Below are positions 43,567 to 53,166 of a stretch of DNA of 64,000 bases, piece after piece (position 1 is the stretch's first letter; each line of letters begins with the position of its first letter). The position numbers and the translations under genes were made by a program. The stretch is from Hyphomicrobiales bacterium (lineage in GTDB: Bacteria > Pseudomonadota > Alphaproteobacteria > Rhizobiales > Xanthobacteraceae), in the NCBI GenBank assembly GCA_016185205.1, contig JACPOA010000016.1:156945-220944 (forward strand). The letters are read 5' to 3'. The notes below the pieces were generated by a model that was given only the letters and a program-made list of their open reading frames with translations, searched no databases and had not been told where the DNA came from.

Positions 43567-45936
43567 ATGCGAACGTCGTCATTCAATATCAAGCTCAGTC
43601 ACCGAATCGGCTCGATCAGCATCATCGTGATCCTCGGTCTTGCCGCCATTGCGGGTATCTATCTTTACGGAACATCCGTCCAGGACGCATATCAGCAGAA
43701 GGCCGCCGCCGCGAATTCGATTTATGCGCTAACTACAACTGTCAATACCCAACTGCTTGATGTCAGACACAGCGAAAAAGATTTCTTGTTACGCAATGAC
43801 TTAAAATACGCCGAACATCACAACGAATTGCAAAAGATGATCATCCTCAGACTCGGCGCGCTTCAACAACAAGGCCGTGCCATCGGCCATGACGATATTG
43901 CGCAAAAGGCCGGCATCATCCTTGAAGGGTTCAATAAATACATTTCGCAATTCAAAGCGCTCGTGGAAAGCAAGACGCGCTTAGGCCTGAACGAAAACTC
44001 AGGTCTTGAAGGGGCGTTGCGCGGATCTGTCCATGCCATCGAGAAGAAACTCGACGAATTGAACGAGTCGAAATATCTGGTAACGATGTTGACGATGCGC
44101 CAGCATGAAAAGGACTTCATGCTGCGACGCGATCCCAAGTACGGCAACGACATGAAAAAGCGCGCGTCTGAGTTGACCGCGGCGCTGGATCAATCCGAAC
44201 TCTCGCCGGCAATCAAGAACCAGGTGAAGCAAAATCTCGCTGTCTACCAGCGCGATTTCTTTGCCTGGATGGAAGGTGCTCTTGCGGTGGGCGCCGAACA
44301 GAAAGCGATGTCCGATGCCTATGCGTCGATTTCGCCTGTGATTGACGTCACGCTCAAGTCGGTCAATGAAATGAATGCAAGCGTGGAAAGCGAAAGCGAG
44401 AAATCGCGCGCCGACATTAGATTGGCCATGCTTACCGGCATGCTGCTGATCGGCGTCGTGGTGTTGATTATTTGCCTTTTGATCGGTCGGTCCGTCTCGA
44501 AGCCGATCAGCAAGATCGCTTCGGTCCTGAATGAACTCGCCAACGGCAACAAAGCTGTCGAAATTCCCTATACCAAGCGCGGCGACGAGATCGGCGACAA
44601 CGCGCGCGCGGCCAAGACCTTCAAGGAAAACCTGCTGCGTGTGGAAAAAATGGAAGCCGAGCGGAAGGAAGCCGAACTGCGCGCCGCTGCCGAGCAGGAA
44701 GCGGCGAAGCACAAGGTCGTGAGCGAGTTCGAGGCGGCGGTCGGCGGCATCGTCAAGGCGGCGGCGGCCGGCGACTTCAGCCAACGCGTCGATCTCGAAG
44801 GCAAGGCCGGCATCGTGCTCAGCGTCGGCGGCGCGATCAATTCGCTGTGCGAGAACGTGGCCAAGGCGCTCGACGATCTCATGAAGATGCTCGATTCGCT
44901 GGCCGAAGGCGAACTGACGCGGCGCATCACCGCCGAATACCAGGGCAACTTCGCCACCCTGAAAGACAACGCCAATACCACGGCGGAACGCATCGGTGCC
45001 ACCATCGCCCAGCTCAAGGTCGCCGGGCGCGAGGTGACCAATGCTTCGGCCGAAATTTCGATCAGCACCACCGACCTGTCGCAGCGCACCGAGGAGCAGG
45101 CCGCCAGCCTGGAAGAGACCTCGGCCTCGATGGAAGAAATCTCCGCCACCGTGAAGAAGAACGCCGAGAACGCGCAGCAGGCCAATCAATTCACCGCCGG
45201 CACCCGCGAGGTCGCCGATCGCGGCGGCCAGGTGGTCGCCAAGGCGGTGGACGCCATGGCCAAGATCGAGGAGTCTTCGCGCAAGATCTCCGACATCATT
45301 GGCGTGATCGACGAGATCGCGCGGCAGACGAATCTCTTAGCGCTCAACGCGGCGGTGGAAGCGGCGCGTGCCGGCGAAGCCGGCCGCGGTTTCGCGGTGG
45401 TGGCCTCGGAAGTGCGGAGTCTCGCGCAGCGCGCCTCGCAGGCGGCCAAGGACATCAAGGACCTGATCACCAACTCGAACGGCCAGGTCAAGGAAGGCGT
45501 CGATCTGGTCAACCGGGCGGGCACTTCGCTCAACGAGATCGTCGAATCGATCAAGAAGGTGGCCGACATCGTCGCCGACATCGCCAATGCCAGCGCTGAA
45601 CAGGCGACCGGCATCGAGCAGGTCAACAAGGCGCTCACCCAGATGGACGAGGTGACGCAGCAGAACTCGGCGCTGGTGGAGGAGAACGCCGCCACCGCCA
45701 AGACGCTGGAGCATCAGGCCAAGGCCATGGACGAGCGCATCGCCTTCTTCCGCATCGACGATAGCGCCGCGGGCGAACAGAGAGCGCAAGCGGAAGCAGC
45801 GCGCGAACAGCGCCCGGTCGTCGCCGTGCCATCACGCGGACCGGCGGCGCCCAAGCGGGCTGTTGCCGGAGCTAGGCGCATGCAGGCCGCGCTCGCCACC
45901 GCCGTCAACAGCGAGCCGGATTGGAAGGAATTCTGA
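43567..45936 (+). CDS. Methyl-accepting chemotaxis protein with HBM-type sensor domain
   Basis: A 789-residue transmembrane chemoreceptor. Membrane helix 1 (ISIIVILGLAAIAGIYLYGT) precedes a periplasmic sensor of about 250 residues. The doubled motif VRHSEKDFLLRND / MRQHEKDFMLRRD marks a helical bimodular (HBM) domain, a class known to bind organic acids in some bacteria. Membrane helix 2 (LTGMLLIGVVVLIICLLIG), a HAMP domain (SVSKPISKIASVLNELANG), a second HAMP-like stretch and the signalling hairpin follow, with the conserved tip IGVIDEIARQTNLLALNAAV. The protein ends WKEF, a CheR/CheB docking pentapeptide type (xWxxF). Confidence 0.92.
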   Translation: MRTSSFNIKLSHRIGSISIIVILGLAAIAGIYLYGTSVQDAYQQKAAAANSIYALTTTVNTQLLDVRHSEKDFLLRNDLKYAEHHNELQKMIILRLGALQQQGRAIGHDDIAQKAGIILEGFNKYISQFKALVESKTRLGLNENSGLEGALRGSVHAIEKKLDELNESKYLVTMLTMRQHEKDFMLRRDPKYGNDMKKRASELTAALDQSELSPAIKNQVKQNLAVYQRDFFAWMEGALAVGAEQKAMSDAYASISPVIDVTLKSVNEMNASVESESEKSRADIRLAMLTGMLLIGVVVLIICLLIGRSVSKPISKIASVLNELANGNKAVEIPYTKRGDEIGDNARAAKTFKENLLRVEKMEAERKEAELRAAAEQEAAKHKVVSEFEAAVGGIVKAAAAGDFSQRVDLEGKAGIVLSVGGAINSLCENVAKALDDLMKMLDSLAEGELTRRITAEYQGNFATLKDNANTTAERIGATIAQLKVAGREVTNASAEISISTTDLSQRTEEQAASLEETSASMEEISATVKKNAENAQQANQFTAGTREVADRGGQVVAKAVDAMAKIEESSRKISDIIGVIDEIARQTNLLALNAAVEAARAGEAGRGFAVVASEVRSLAQRASQAAKDIKDLITNSNGQVKEGVDLVNRAGTSLNEIVESIKKVADIVADIANASAEQATGIEQVNKALTQMDEVTQQNSALVEENAATAKTLEHQAKAMDERIAFFRIDDSAAGEQRAQAEAAREQRPVVAVPSRGPAAPKRAVAGARRMQAALATAVNSEPDWKEF

Positions 45937-46095
45937 CAGTTTTTAAATCGAGAGGTGGCCGGCCGCGCAGCTGGGCCTTTTTGTGGTTCGGAGACGGGGG
46001 TAAGCCGCTCACGTCAAATTGAAATTTGGCAATTTATTGAACTTAAAGGGCGCAGCGCAGTTAACGGTCATGAATTTGAATATGAAAGGCCGATC

Positions 46096-47898
46096 ATGTC
46101 CCGTTTTCGCCTTGCGGCAGTTGTCTCGGCCTTTCTTTGCACCGCGGCGACCGCGCTGCCGGCGGCTGCGCAGAATGAGCAATCCCGGAATGAGCAATCC
46201 CAGGATGTGGGGGTGACGAGTCCGGAACCGGGCCTTCCAAAGGAGCTTGGAGCGCCGGTTCTGCCATCCACGCTCGAAGCGCCACCCGCCGAACCCGCAG
46301 CGACGTCCGTCTTACAAACGGCGCCTGCCGTACCGACCGAAACCGCGCCCGCGGCGCCCGCGCCGGTCGTCCAACTGCCGCCGGCCAATCTCGGCGTGGC
46401 GCAGAAATTACAGGAACTGATCGCCACCCGGCTGGCCGATTTCATCGAGCGCAAGCCGGAGCAGGCCGCGGTCGAAGCCTTTTATCGCGAGCGCGGCTTC
46501 CAGCCGCTCTGGACGTCGAACGGCGCGCCCACCAAACGCGCGGCGGAGGTCGGCGCGTTTCTGAAAAATATCGCGAGCGAAGGGCTCGATCCGCGCGACT
46601 ATCCCGTTCCCAATCTCGCGGCGAGATCGACCGACGACGAGGCGGCGGCGAATGAGCTCAAGCTCACGCGCTCGCTATTGACCTACGCCCGCCACGCCAG
46701 CAGCGGCCGCGTCAGCTACACGCGCGTCAGCGCGTCCATCCTCTATCCTGCGAATGCGCTCAAGCCAGAGACGGTTCTGTCGCAGGTGGCGTCGTCGCAG
46801 AATGCGCGCGACACGCTGCTCTCCTTCGAGCCGCAGCATGCCGGCTTCAAGGCGCTGAAGGCGGCGCTGGCCGCGGAACGTAACGCGCCGCAACGCGACA
46901 GCGCGCCGGCGCGGCGGGGCGAGGCCAAGCAAGCGCGCGTCGATACCGTCGGCCTGATCGTCGCCAACATGGAGCGCTGGCGCTGGCTGCCGCGCGATCT
47001 CGGCGCCGTCCATGTGGTCGTCGACGTTCCGGCCTATGCGCTCGGCGTGTTCAATGACGGCCGGGAGCTCTGGCGCACCAAGATCGTGGTCGGCAAGCCG
47101 AACCTGGCGACGCCGCTGCTCAGCGAGACGATTAAATATCTGACGATCAACCCGACCTGGAACGTGCCGCCCTCGATCATCCGCAACGAGTATCTGCCGG
47201 CGCTGGAACGCGACCCCGACGCGCTCGAGCGCATTGGCCTCAAGGTGGCGCGCAATCATGACGGCTCGCTGCGCGTCTATCAGCCGCCGGGCGAGCGCAA
47301 TGCGCTCGGCCGCATCCGGTTCAATTTCCCCAACGTGTTCCTGGTCTATCAGCACGACACGCCGCAAAAGAGTTTCTTCGCGCGCGACACGCGGGCGCTC
47401 AGCCACGGCTGCATGCGCGTGCAAAATCCGGAAAAATACGCCGAGCTGCTGCTGTCGCTGTCGCAGCCGGAGGACGGCTTCTCCATCCGACGCATCAGCG
47501 CCATGTACGGCGATAACGAGCGCACCATCAACCTGAAGCGGCCGATTCCCGTGCACGTCACCTATCAGACCGCTGTCGTCGACGAGGCCGGCCATCTGAA
47601 GACGCGCGACGATATCTACGGGCTCGACGCCGCCATCCTGAAACTGATGCGCGGCAACGAGCGCGCGGTGGCCGACGTGCCGATCGCGCGCGATTACAAG
47701 TCGAGCAGCAAGCCGGTGATGGCGCGGCTACCGGAACGCTCCGCAGTCCGCGAGGCGCGCGCCTCGGCCGACGAGTATGACGAGGGCCGCGGGGATCAGC
47801 GAGCATGGAGCGGCTGGGATAGCCGTGACCGGAGTGCGCGCGGTTATGGCGCCTATCCGATGACGCGGTTTTTCGACCGCGCCGTCGGGACGTGGTAG
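46096..47898 (+). CDS. YcbB-like L,D-transpeptidase
   Basis: A 600-residue periplasmic enzyme. The signal peptide (LAAVVSAFLCTAATALPAAA) is followed by a Pro/Ala-rich linker. A scaffold domain (IERKPEQAAVEAFYRERGFQ, GLDPRDYPVP) and a YkuD catalytic domain complete it: LINPTWNVPPSI-like stretch TINPTWNVPPSIIRNEYLPA, then FFARDTRALSHGCMRVQNPE with the nucleophile Cys. Like YcbB/LdtD it would form 3-3 cross-links. The ATG at 46096 (MSRFRLA) starts a proper signal peptide; the frame is open to 45955. It is the third YkuD gene of the window. Confidence 0.9.
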   Translation: MSRFRLAAVVSAFLCTAATALPAAAQNEQSRNEQSQDVGVTSPEPGLPKELGAPVLPSTLEAPPAEPAATSVLQTAPAVPTETAPAAPAPVVQLPPANLGVAQKLQELIATRLADFIERKPEQAAVEAFYRERGFQPLWTSNGAPTKRAAEVGAFLKNIASEGLDPRDYPVPNLAARSTDDEAAANELKLTRSLLTYARHASSGRVSYTRVSASILYPANALKPETVLSQVASSQNARDTLLSFEPQHAGFKALKAALAAERNAPQRDSAPARRGEAKQARVDTVGLIVANMERWRWLPRDLGAVHVVVDVPAYALGVFNDGRELWRTKIVVGKPNLATPLLSETIKYLTINPTWNVPPSIIRNEYLPALERDPDALERIGLKVARNHDGSLRVYQPPGERNALGRIRFNFPNVFLVYQHDTPQKSFFARDTRALSHGCMRVQNPEKYAELLLSLSQPEDGFSIRRISAMYGDNERTINLKRPIPVHVTYQTAVVDEAGHLKTRDDIYGLDAAILKLMRGNERAVADVPIARDYKSSSKPVMARLPERSAVREARASADEYDEGRGDQRAWSGWDSRDRSARGYGAYPMTRFFDRAVGTW

Positions 47899-48148
47899 CG
47901 CCAAGGCAACGCCTTATCCTCGATTGCGCCCAGCACCGCCGCCATCGACCGCGCCACCATGCTTACCGCCGCCTTAACGACCTGCTGCAAATTCTCTGCA
48001 ACCGCCAACCGGTTCCTGAAGGCCTGTCAAGTATCATATTTAAAATATCGTCTTTCCGATCGAAGGAAATTCGCAGCAGTCCCGCTCAGACTTCGGCCGC
48101 AAGTCTTGGCTTGTTGCCGATTGAGCGAGCTCCCAACGGAGCGGTCCC

Positions 48149-48733
48149 ATGCGCAGCCACGCCGTCATCATCGCCGCCTTGCTTTGCGCGGGTTATCCGG
48201 CCTCGGCCAGCGAGCCGCTGGTGCCGTCCGAGCCGGTGGTGCGCGGCGTCATTCGCGGCGACTTCGCCTACGGCTCGCAATGCCTGACGGTTCCGGTCAC
48301 GGAATTTCTGCCGGGCGTCTCGCTGGAAATGCGCCCCTGCCGAAACAGCGCCGATCAGATTTTCGAATGGAATGTGGTCAGTTTTGAAATCAAGATTCAT
48401 AATCTCTGCGTCGACGCCTTGCGCGCCGCACCTGGCAGTTCGCAGCCCGGCGATCCGATCGGCTTGTGGTACTGCCAGGGCACGCCTCGGCAGCAGTGGT
48501 TCTCGTTGCGCAGCAATCCATATTTTCCGACCTTCAGTATTGTCGGCGCCGGCGGCCCCGCCAGCAATCTCTGTCTCGAGTCGCTGAAGGACAGCACGGT
48601 CGCTGGAACGCAGTTGGCGATCGCGACCTGCGACGCCGGCGACAAACAGCAATTCCGCGTTCAACCGTGGCCGCCGCTGGACGACAAGGTCTCATCCGGA
48701 CCGCTTGGCAGCTTGCGAGTTTTGTCGGACTAG
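48149..48733 (+). CDS. Secreted ricin-type beta-trefoil (lectin-like) protein
   Basis: A 194-residue exported protein with the signal peptide RSHAVIIAALLCAGYPASAS. Three trefoil-like repeats are visible, with Q-x-F/W motifs and paired cysteines: FAYGSQCLTVPV ... QIFEWN, NLCVDALRA ... PRQQWFSL, and NLCLESLKDSTVAGTQLAIA ... KQQFRVQ. The ricin B-lectin fold binds sugars; the ligand here is unknown. It overlaps by 4 bp the convergent PilZ gene. Confidence 0.8.
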   Translation: MRSHAVIIAALLCAGYPASASEPLVPSEPVVRGVIRGDFAYGSQCLTVPVTEFLPGVSLEMRPCRNSADQIFEWNVVSFEIKIHNLCVDALRAAPGSSQPGDPIGLWYCQGTPRQQWFSLRSNPYFPTFSIVGAGGPASNLCLESLKDSTVAGTQLAIATCDAGDKQQFRVQPWPPLDDKVSSGPLGSLRVLSD

Positions 48734-49119
48734 GCCGCGTCGGTGATGCTGGTGGTGGTGGCTTTTTGCAGCCGTTTGACCATCTGCTTGAGCGCGGCGA
48801 TCTCGCCCTCCAGCCGCGCGACGCGCACGGCCAGCTCGTCATCGCCGGCGGGTGGCGCCTCGACGCCGGCGTCGCTGATGAAACCGATGCCGATTTCATC
48901 GCCCTCCCGCCATTTGACCTTGCCGCGCAGCGTCTGGCCCTTGACCGGAATATGCAACTCGATCGTATCGATCGCCGCGATCGGTGCGGAGAAGGTGAGC
49001 CGCGCGCCGGTGTCCGACATGTCGCGCACCAGGCAGCTGACGGCGGACGGGCTGTTGCCGAGATAGACCAGCCCGCGCAGAAAGCTTCTTTGCCGGGATG
49101 TCTGCCGTCGTTCCGCCAT
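48730..49119 (-). CDS. PilZ domain protein with a C-terminal coiled coil
   Basis: A 129-residue protein. The c-di-GMP-type motifs RQTSRQRSFLRGLVYLG and CLVRDMSDTGARL ([DN]xSxxG) are followed by a PilZ barrel (GQTLRGKVKWREGDEIGIGF). A heptad-like tail, ELAVRVARLEGEIAALKQMV then KRLQKA, may dimerise it. It probably senses c-di-GMP, perhaps affecting motility; target unknown. Confidence 0.85.
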   Translation of the reverse strand: MAERRQTSRQRSFLRGLVYLGNSPSAVSCLVRDMSDTGARLTFSAPIAAIDTIELHIPVKGQTLRGKVKWREGDEIGIGFISDAGVEAPPAGDDELAVRVARLEGEIAALKQMVKRLQKATTTSITDAA

Positions 49120-49328
49120 CGGGTGCTCTCAACTATCTGCCAAAAGAAAGATCGTCCGGCTTTGGGGCTGGATTACCGATAGAGCATCGGTTTAAAAAGT
49201 TCGTAAATCGGCGCGCTGCCAAACGTTAAGCGCTTTTAATGGTCGCGCGGCCACGCCTGAGGCGGAGCCCCGAAACGAGGGGTTGCATGTGGCGTCAACC
49301 CGCGCGCCGACAGTTCAGCGTGTCAGCT

Positions 49329-49640
49329 CTAAAGCCCGACAAAGTCGCGCAGCGTCTTCACCGTCGCCGCGGCGTCCTTGGCTTCCTCGGTGGTGAGCAC
49401 CGTGATCTCGCCGGTGCGCCGATGCATCACGCTGTGGTGGATGGCCGCGCCCGAGAGGCCGTCCTGCTCCGACTTCACCGCGATGTCGTCGATCTCGGCG
49501 AGCGCGAACTCCACCGGCTTCTTGTTCCACAGCAGGATTTTGTGCTGCAGCGTCGCCTTGCCGGAATCCTTGTCGAGCGTCAGCGTCGTCGAGCCTTCCT
49601 TCAGCACGAGCTTGCGCGTCGTATTTTCGATTTTGGCCAT
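49329..49640 (-). CDS. Conserved hypothetical protein
   Basis: A 103-residue protein, mostly predicted beta strands then one helix: STTLTLDKDSGKATLQHKIL, LWNKKPVEFALAEIDDIAVK and a C-terminal EAKDAAATVKTLRDFVG. It has a PH-like feel (bacterial PH-domain style) but no firm family. The ATG at 49640 follows AAGGGGGG, which decides the start. No signal peptide or membrane segment. Confidence 0.65.
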   Translation of the reverse strand: MAKIENTTRKLVLKEGSTTLTLDKDSGKATLQHKILLWNKKPVEFALAEIDDIAVKSEQDGLSGAAIHHSVMHRRTGEITVLTTEEAKDAAATVKTLRDFVGL

Positions 49641-49826
49641 GACAGGTCCCCCCTTGGGTTTCCCACGTCCCATCATAGCAAAACTGGCGGGCAAAATATT
49701 GCGACATAATGCGTCCCGCTGCCGCGGCTGCGAGGATGGCAAGGATAGGCGCCCGGCAATGACGTGGGGAGGGTGGCGTCCAAGCGTCTGGTCGCCCGCG
49801 CGCGGGCAGGCTAATTCTAATGGCGC

Positions 49827-50390
49827 ATGTCCTCACCCGCCGCGCCGTCGCCCGCCGACCGTCCCTCGCTTGTCGCCCTATTCCGCGCCTTCGCCGTGGT
49901 CTCGCTCTCCGGCTTCGGCGGCGCGCTGCCGTGGGCGCGGCTGATGATCGTCGAGCGCAAGCGCTGGATGAGCGCGGAGGAGTTCAACGAGGCCTTCGCG
50001 CTCTCGCAGTTCCTGCCCGGCCCGAACGTGATCAATTTCTCGGTGGTGTTCGGCGCCCGCTTCGGCGGCGCGCCGGGCGCCGCGGTGGCGCTCGCCGGCC
50101 TGCTCGGGCCGCCGCTGGCGATCGTCATGGTGCTGGCGATTCTGTATGCGCGCTTCGGCGGTGTCGAGACGCTCAGCCGCATCCTGGCCGGCGTCACCGC
50201 CGCCGCGGTCGGGTTGCTGATCGCGGTGGTCGCAAAGATGGCGGCGCCCTTGTTCCTCAGTCGCTGGAATTCCGGCCCGGTCATCGCGATTCTCGCCTTC
50301 ATCGGCGTTGCCATCATGCAGTGGCCGTTGCCGATCGTGTTTGCCGTGCTGGCGCCGGTCAGCGTCGGTTTCGCCTGGTTTAAACGATGA
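49827..50390 (+). CDS. chrA: Chromate transporter, short-chain subunit 1
   Basis: A 187-residue CHR-family membrane protein, equal to one half of full-length ChrA. It has the CHR signature regions FAVVSLSGFGGALPWARLMI, SQFLPGPNVINFSVVFGARF and GAAVALAGLLGPPLAIVMVL, with about six membrane segments. Short-chain CHR proteins work in pairs, and the second half-gene overlaps by four bases. By family it exports chromate, but some members carry sulfate or other anions. Confidence 0.9.
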   Translation: MSSPAAPSPADRPSLVALFRAFAVVSLSGFGGALPWARLMIVERKRWMSAEEFNEAFALSQFLPGPNVINFSVVFGARFGGAPGAAVALAGLLGPPLAIVMVLAILYARFGGVETLSRILAGVTAAAVGLLIAVVAKMAAPLFLSRWNSGPVIAILAFIGVAIMQWPLPIVFAVLAPVSVGFAWFKR

Positions 50391-50914
50391 ACGACTCACC
50401 GCTGCTCGCTCTCGCCGGCTATTTCGCGCTGCTCTCGCTGTTCGCGGTTGGCGGCGCCAATGCGGCGATCCCGGAAATGCACCGCATCGCGGTCGAGGTG
50501 ATGCATTGGATGAGCGACCGGCAGTTCGCCGACATGTTCGCCATCGCGCAGGCCTCGCCGGGCCCCAACGTCATCATCGTCACCTTGATCGGCTACCACG
50601 TCGCCGGTTTCGCCGGCGCCGCCGTCGCCACGGTGGCGATGTGCGGGCCGACCTGCGTGCTGGCCTTTTTCGTCGCGCGCGTCTGGGACCGCTTCAAGGA
50701 GGCGCGCTGGCGCATTGCAATCCAGGCGGGCCTGGTGCCGGTCTCGCTCGGACTGATCGGGGCGAGCGCCTTCGTGCTGGCGCGCACCGCCGATCACAAT
50801 ATTTATGCCGCCGTTATAACGGCGATTACCGCACTGGTCGGTTTCGCCACCCGCATCAATCCGCTGTGGCTGTTTGCCGCTGCGGGCGTGCTGGGGCTAA
50901 CCGGCTGGCTGTGA
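50387..50914 (+). CDS. chrA: Chromate transporter, short-chain subunit 2
   Basis: A 175-residue CHR-family protein, partner of the gene before it. Motifs are FALLSLFAVGGANAAIPEMH, FAIAQASPGPNVIIVTLIGY and ATVAMCGPTCVLAFFVARVW, and the membrane segments continue to the end. The PGPN motif is shared with subunit 1, as expected from duplication of an ancestral half. ATGA overlap with subunit 1 implies coupled translation in equal amounts. Confidence 0.9.
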   Translation: MNDSPLLALAGYFALLSLFAVGGANAAIPEMHRIAVEVMHWMSDRQFADMFAIAQASPGPNVIIVTLIGYHVAGFAGAAVATVAMCGPTCVLAFFVARVWDRFKEARWRIAIQAGLVPVSLGLIGASAFVLARTADHNIYAAVITAITALVGFATRINPLWLFAAAGVLGLTGWL

Positions 50915-51044
50915 AGCGCCGGGATTGGACCCGTATTGTGGGCCAGCAAGACTGCTCAACATCCCTGCTTCCGGCCGGCTGGGATGATGTGCTAGGGATC
51001 AGACGCTTGAGGTGTTCAATAAGAAGAAAGACGCAGGAGGGGTA

Positions 51045-51575
51045 ATGGCGGAGGGGACCAAGTCCTCCCCGGAGGGGGGCCGATTTCAATTCAAGGTGCG
51101 CGGGCCGCAAGATTTTTATGGCGGCCTGGCGCTGATCGCCTTGGCAATTTTTGCGATCATTGCTTCGGGCGAATTGCCGGGCCAGCACGGCTTCGCCTTT
51201 GGACCGGGCACCGCGCCGCGCATGTTCGCGACCTTGCTCGCGGTCGTCGGCGGGCTGGTGGCGTTGAGCGGCCTGTTCATAGACGGGCCGCCGATCGGAC
51301 ACTTCGCCTTGAAGGGGCCGGCCTATGTGCTGACGGCGATTCTTCTGTTTGCCGGCATGATCCGCGGCATCGACCTGCAAATGATCGGCATTCCCTTGAA
51401 AATACCGGCGCTCGGGCTGGTGCTGTCCACCTTCGTCGCCTTCATGGTTTCGATCATGGGATCGACCGAAATGCGCTGGGTGGAAAGCCTGATCGCCGCC
51501 GTGGCGATGACCGCGTTCTGCGTCGGTCTGTTCGTCTACCTGCTCGGGCTGCCGTTCCAGCTCTGGCCGCTCTGA
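51045..51575 (+). CDS. tctB: Tripartite tricarboxylate transporter small membrane subunit TctB
   Basis: A 176-residue membrane protein with four hydrophobic segments: FYGGLALIALAIFAIIASGE, GPGTAPRMFATLLAVVGGLV (the conserved GPGTxPR), a central LTAILLFAGMIRG, and a last AVAMTAFCVGLFVYLLGLPF. TctB is the small partner of TctA in binding-protein-dependent tricarboxylate uptake. GGAGGGG just before the ATG at 51045 fixes the start. tctA follows after 15 bp. No TctC receptor gene adjoins this pair. Confidence 0.9.
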   Translation: MAEGTKSSPEGGRFQFKVRGPQDFYGGLALIALAIFAIIASGELPGQHGFAFGPGTAPRMFATLLAVVGGLVALSGLFIDGPPIGHFALKGPAYVLTAILLFAGMIRGIDLQMIGIPLKIPALGLVLSTFVAFMVSIMGSTEMRWVESLIAAVAMTAFCVGLFVYLLGLPFQLWPL

Positions 51576-51590
51576 TCGGATCGCACACCC

Positions 51591-53096
51591 ATGACCGACC
51601 TTCTCGCCAATCTCGCGCTCGGCTTCCAGGTTGCCGCGAACCCTTACAACCTCAGCTTCTGCCTGCTCGGCGCGCTGGTCGGTACGCTGGTTGGCGTGCT
51701 GCCGGGCATCGGCACGGTGGCGACGGTGGCCATGCTGCTGCCGATCACATTTGGATTACCTCCTGTCGGCGCGCTCATCATGCTCGCCGGCATCTATTAC
51801 GGCGCGCAATATGGCGGCTCTACCACCTCGATCCTGGTCAATATTCCGGGCGAGGCCACCTCGGTGGTGACCTGTCTGGACGGCCATCAGATGGCGCGGC
51901 AGGGCCGTGCCGGTGCCGCGCTCTCGATCGCGGCCATCGGCTCGTTCTTCGCCGGCTGCGTCGCCACCGTGCTGGTGGCGGCGCTCGGCGGTCCGTTGAC
52001 CGGCCTGGCGCTGCTGTTCGGCCCGGCGGAATATTTCGCGCTGATGTTACTCGGCCTGATTTTCGCGGTGGTGCTGGCGAAAGGCTCGGTGCTCAAGTCG
52101 GTCGCCATGGTGCTCACCGGACTGCTGCTGTCGATGGTCGGCTCGGATCTGGAAACCGGCGCCGGCCGCATGACCTTCGACATCGCGGAACTGTCCGACG
52201 GCATCGGCTTTGCCAACGTGGCGATGGGCCTGTTCGGTTTTGCCGAGATCATTCGCAATCTGGAAATGTCGGCGGAAAGCCGCGAAATCGTCAATACCAA
52301 GATTTCCGGGCTGATGCCGACGCGCCAGGACCTGATCGATTCCTCCGGCGCCATCGCGCGCGGCACCATCCTCGGTTCGCTGTTAGGAATCCTGCCGGGC
52401 GGCGGCGCGGTGGTGGCCTCGTTCGCGGCCTACACGTTCGAGAAGCGCATCTCGAAGAATCCGGAGCGCTTCGGCCGCGGCGCCATCCAGGGCGTGGCGG
52501 CGCCGGAAAGCGCCAATAATGCCGCGGCGCAGACTTCGTTCATTCCGCTGCTCACCCTCGGCATTCCGCCCAACGCGGTGATGGCGCTCATGGTCGGCGC
52601 CATGACCATCCACGGCATCGTGCCGGGTCCGCAGGTGATGACCAAGCAGCCCGAGCTGTTCTGGGGCATGATCGCCTCGATGTGGCTCGGCAACCTGATG
52701 CTGATCATCATCAACCTGCCGCTGGTCGGCGTGTGGGTGACCCTGCTGCGGGTGCCGTACCGGCTGTTGTTTCCCTCGATTATCGTGTTCTGCTGCATCG
52801 GCATCTACTCGATCAACAACTCGCCGACCGACGTGGTGATCGCCGCGATCTTCGGGCTGGTCGGCTATTGGCTGGTCAAACACGACTTCGAGCCGGCGCC
52901 GCTGGTGCTCGCCTTCGTGCTCGGGCCGCTGATGGAGGAAAATCTCCGGCGCGCCATGCTGATCGCGCGCGGCGACGCCACCGTGTTCGCGACCCGGCCG
53001 ATCTCGGCCGGGCTGCTGCTGGTCGCGGCCTTCCTGCTGGTGCTGGCGGCGCTGCCGATGATCCGCAAGCGGCGCGACGAGGTGTTCGTCGAATAA
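51591..53096 (+). CDS. tctA: Tripartite tricarboxylate transporter large subunit TctA
   Basis: A 501-residue, roughly 12-helix transporter. Family motifs are GTLVGVLPGIGTVATVAMLL, AGIYYGAQYGGSTTSILVNI, PGEATSVVTCLDGHQMARQG and a repeated second half, ILPGGGAVVASFAAYTFEKR with AAPESANNAAAQTSFIPLLT and GIPPNAVMALMVGAMTIHGI. It forms the channel with TctB. It is clearly paralogous to the tctA at 60576, with many identical stretches. The substrate depends on a periplasmic receptor not encoded here. Confidence 0.96.
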   Translation: MTDLLANLALGFQVAANPYNLSFCLLGALVGTLVGVLPGIGTVATVAMLLPITFGLPPVGALIMLAGIYYGAQYGGSTTSILVNIPGEATSVVTCLDGHQMARQGRAGAALSIAAIGSFFAGCVATVLVAALGGPLTGLALLFGPAEYFALMLLGLIFAVVLAKGSVLKSVAMVLTGLLLSMVGSDLETGAGRMTFDIAELSDGIGFANVAMGLFGFAEIIRNLEMSAESREIVNTKISGLMPTRQDLIDSSGAIARGTILGSLLGILPGGGAVVASFAAYTFEKRISKNPERFGRGAIQGVAAPESANNAAAQTSFIPLLTLGIPPNAVMALMVGAMTIHGIVPGPQVMTKQPELFWGMIASMWLGNLMLIIINLPLVGVWVTLLRVPYRLLFPSIIVFCCIGIYSINNSPTDVVIAAIFGLVGYWLVKHDFEPAPLVLAFVLGPLMEENLRRAMLIARGDATVFATRPISAGLLLVAAFLLVLAALPMIRKRRDEVFVE

Positions 53097-53126
53097 CGCC
53101 AAAGCGCGACCGGTTTGAAAGACCCG

Positions 53127-53147
53127 AGGCCGGCACGTTGCCGGCCT
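53127..53147. terminator. Hairpin between convergent tctA and a membrane-protein gene
   Basis: The arms AGGCCGGCA and TGCCGGCCT pair perfectly around CGT, followed by TGGTGTTTCT. It lies 30 bp after the tctA stop, between convergent genes. Confidence 0.65.
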
Positions 53148-53166
53148 TGGTGTTTCTGGCGTGCGC

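Noticed and set aside
45937..46095. Terminator after the chemoreceptor gene
   Set aside because: A TTTTT run follows GGCC-rich DNA, but no stable stem of more than about five pairs could be drawn.
49226..49241. CtrA box near TTAAGCGCTTTTAA
   Set aside because: The spacing between the TTAA halves is 6 rather than 7, so it does not fit the consensus.
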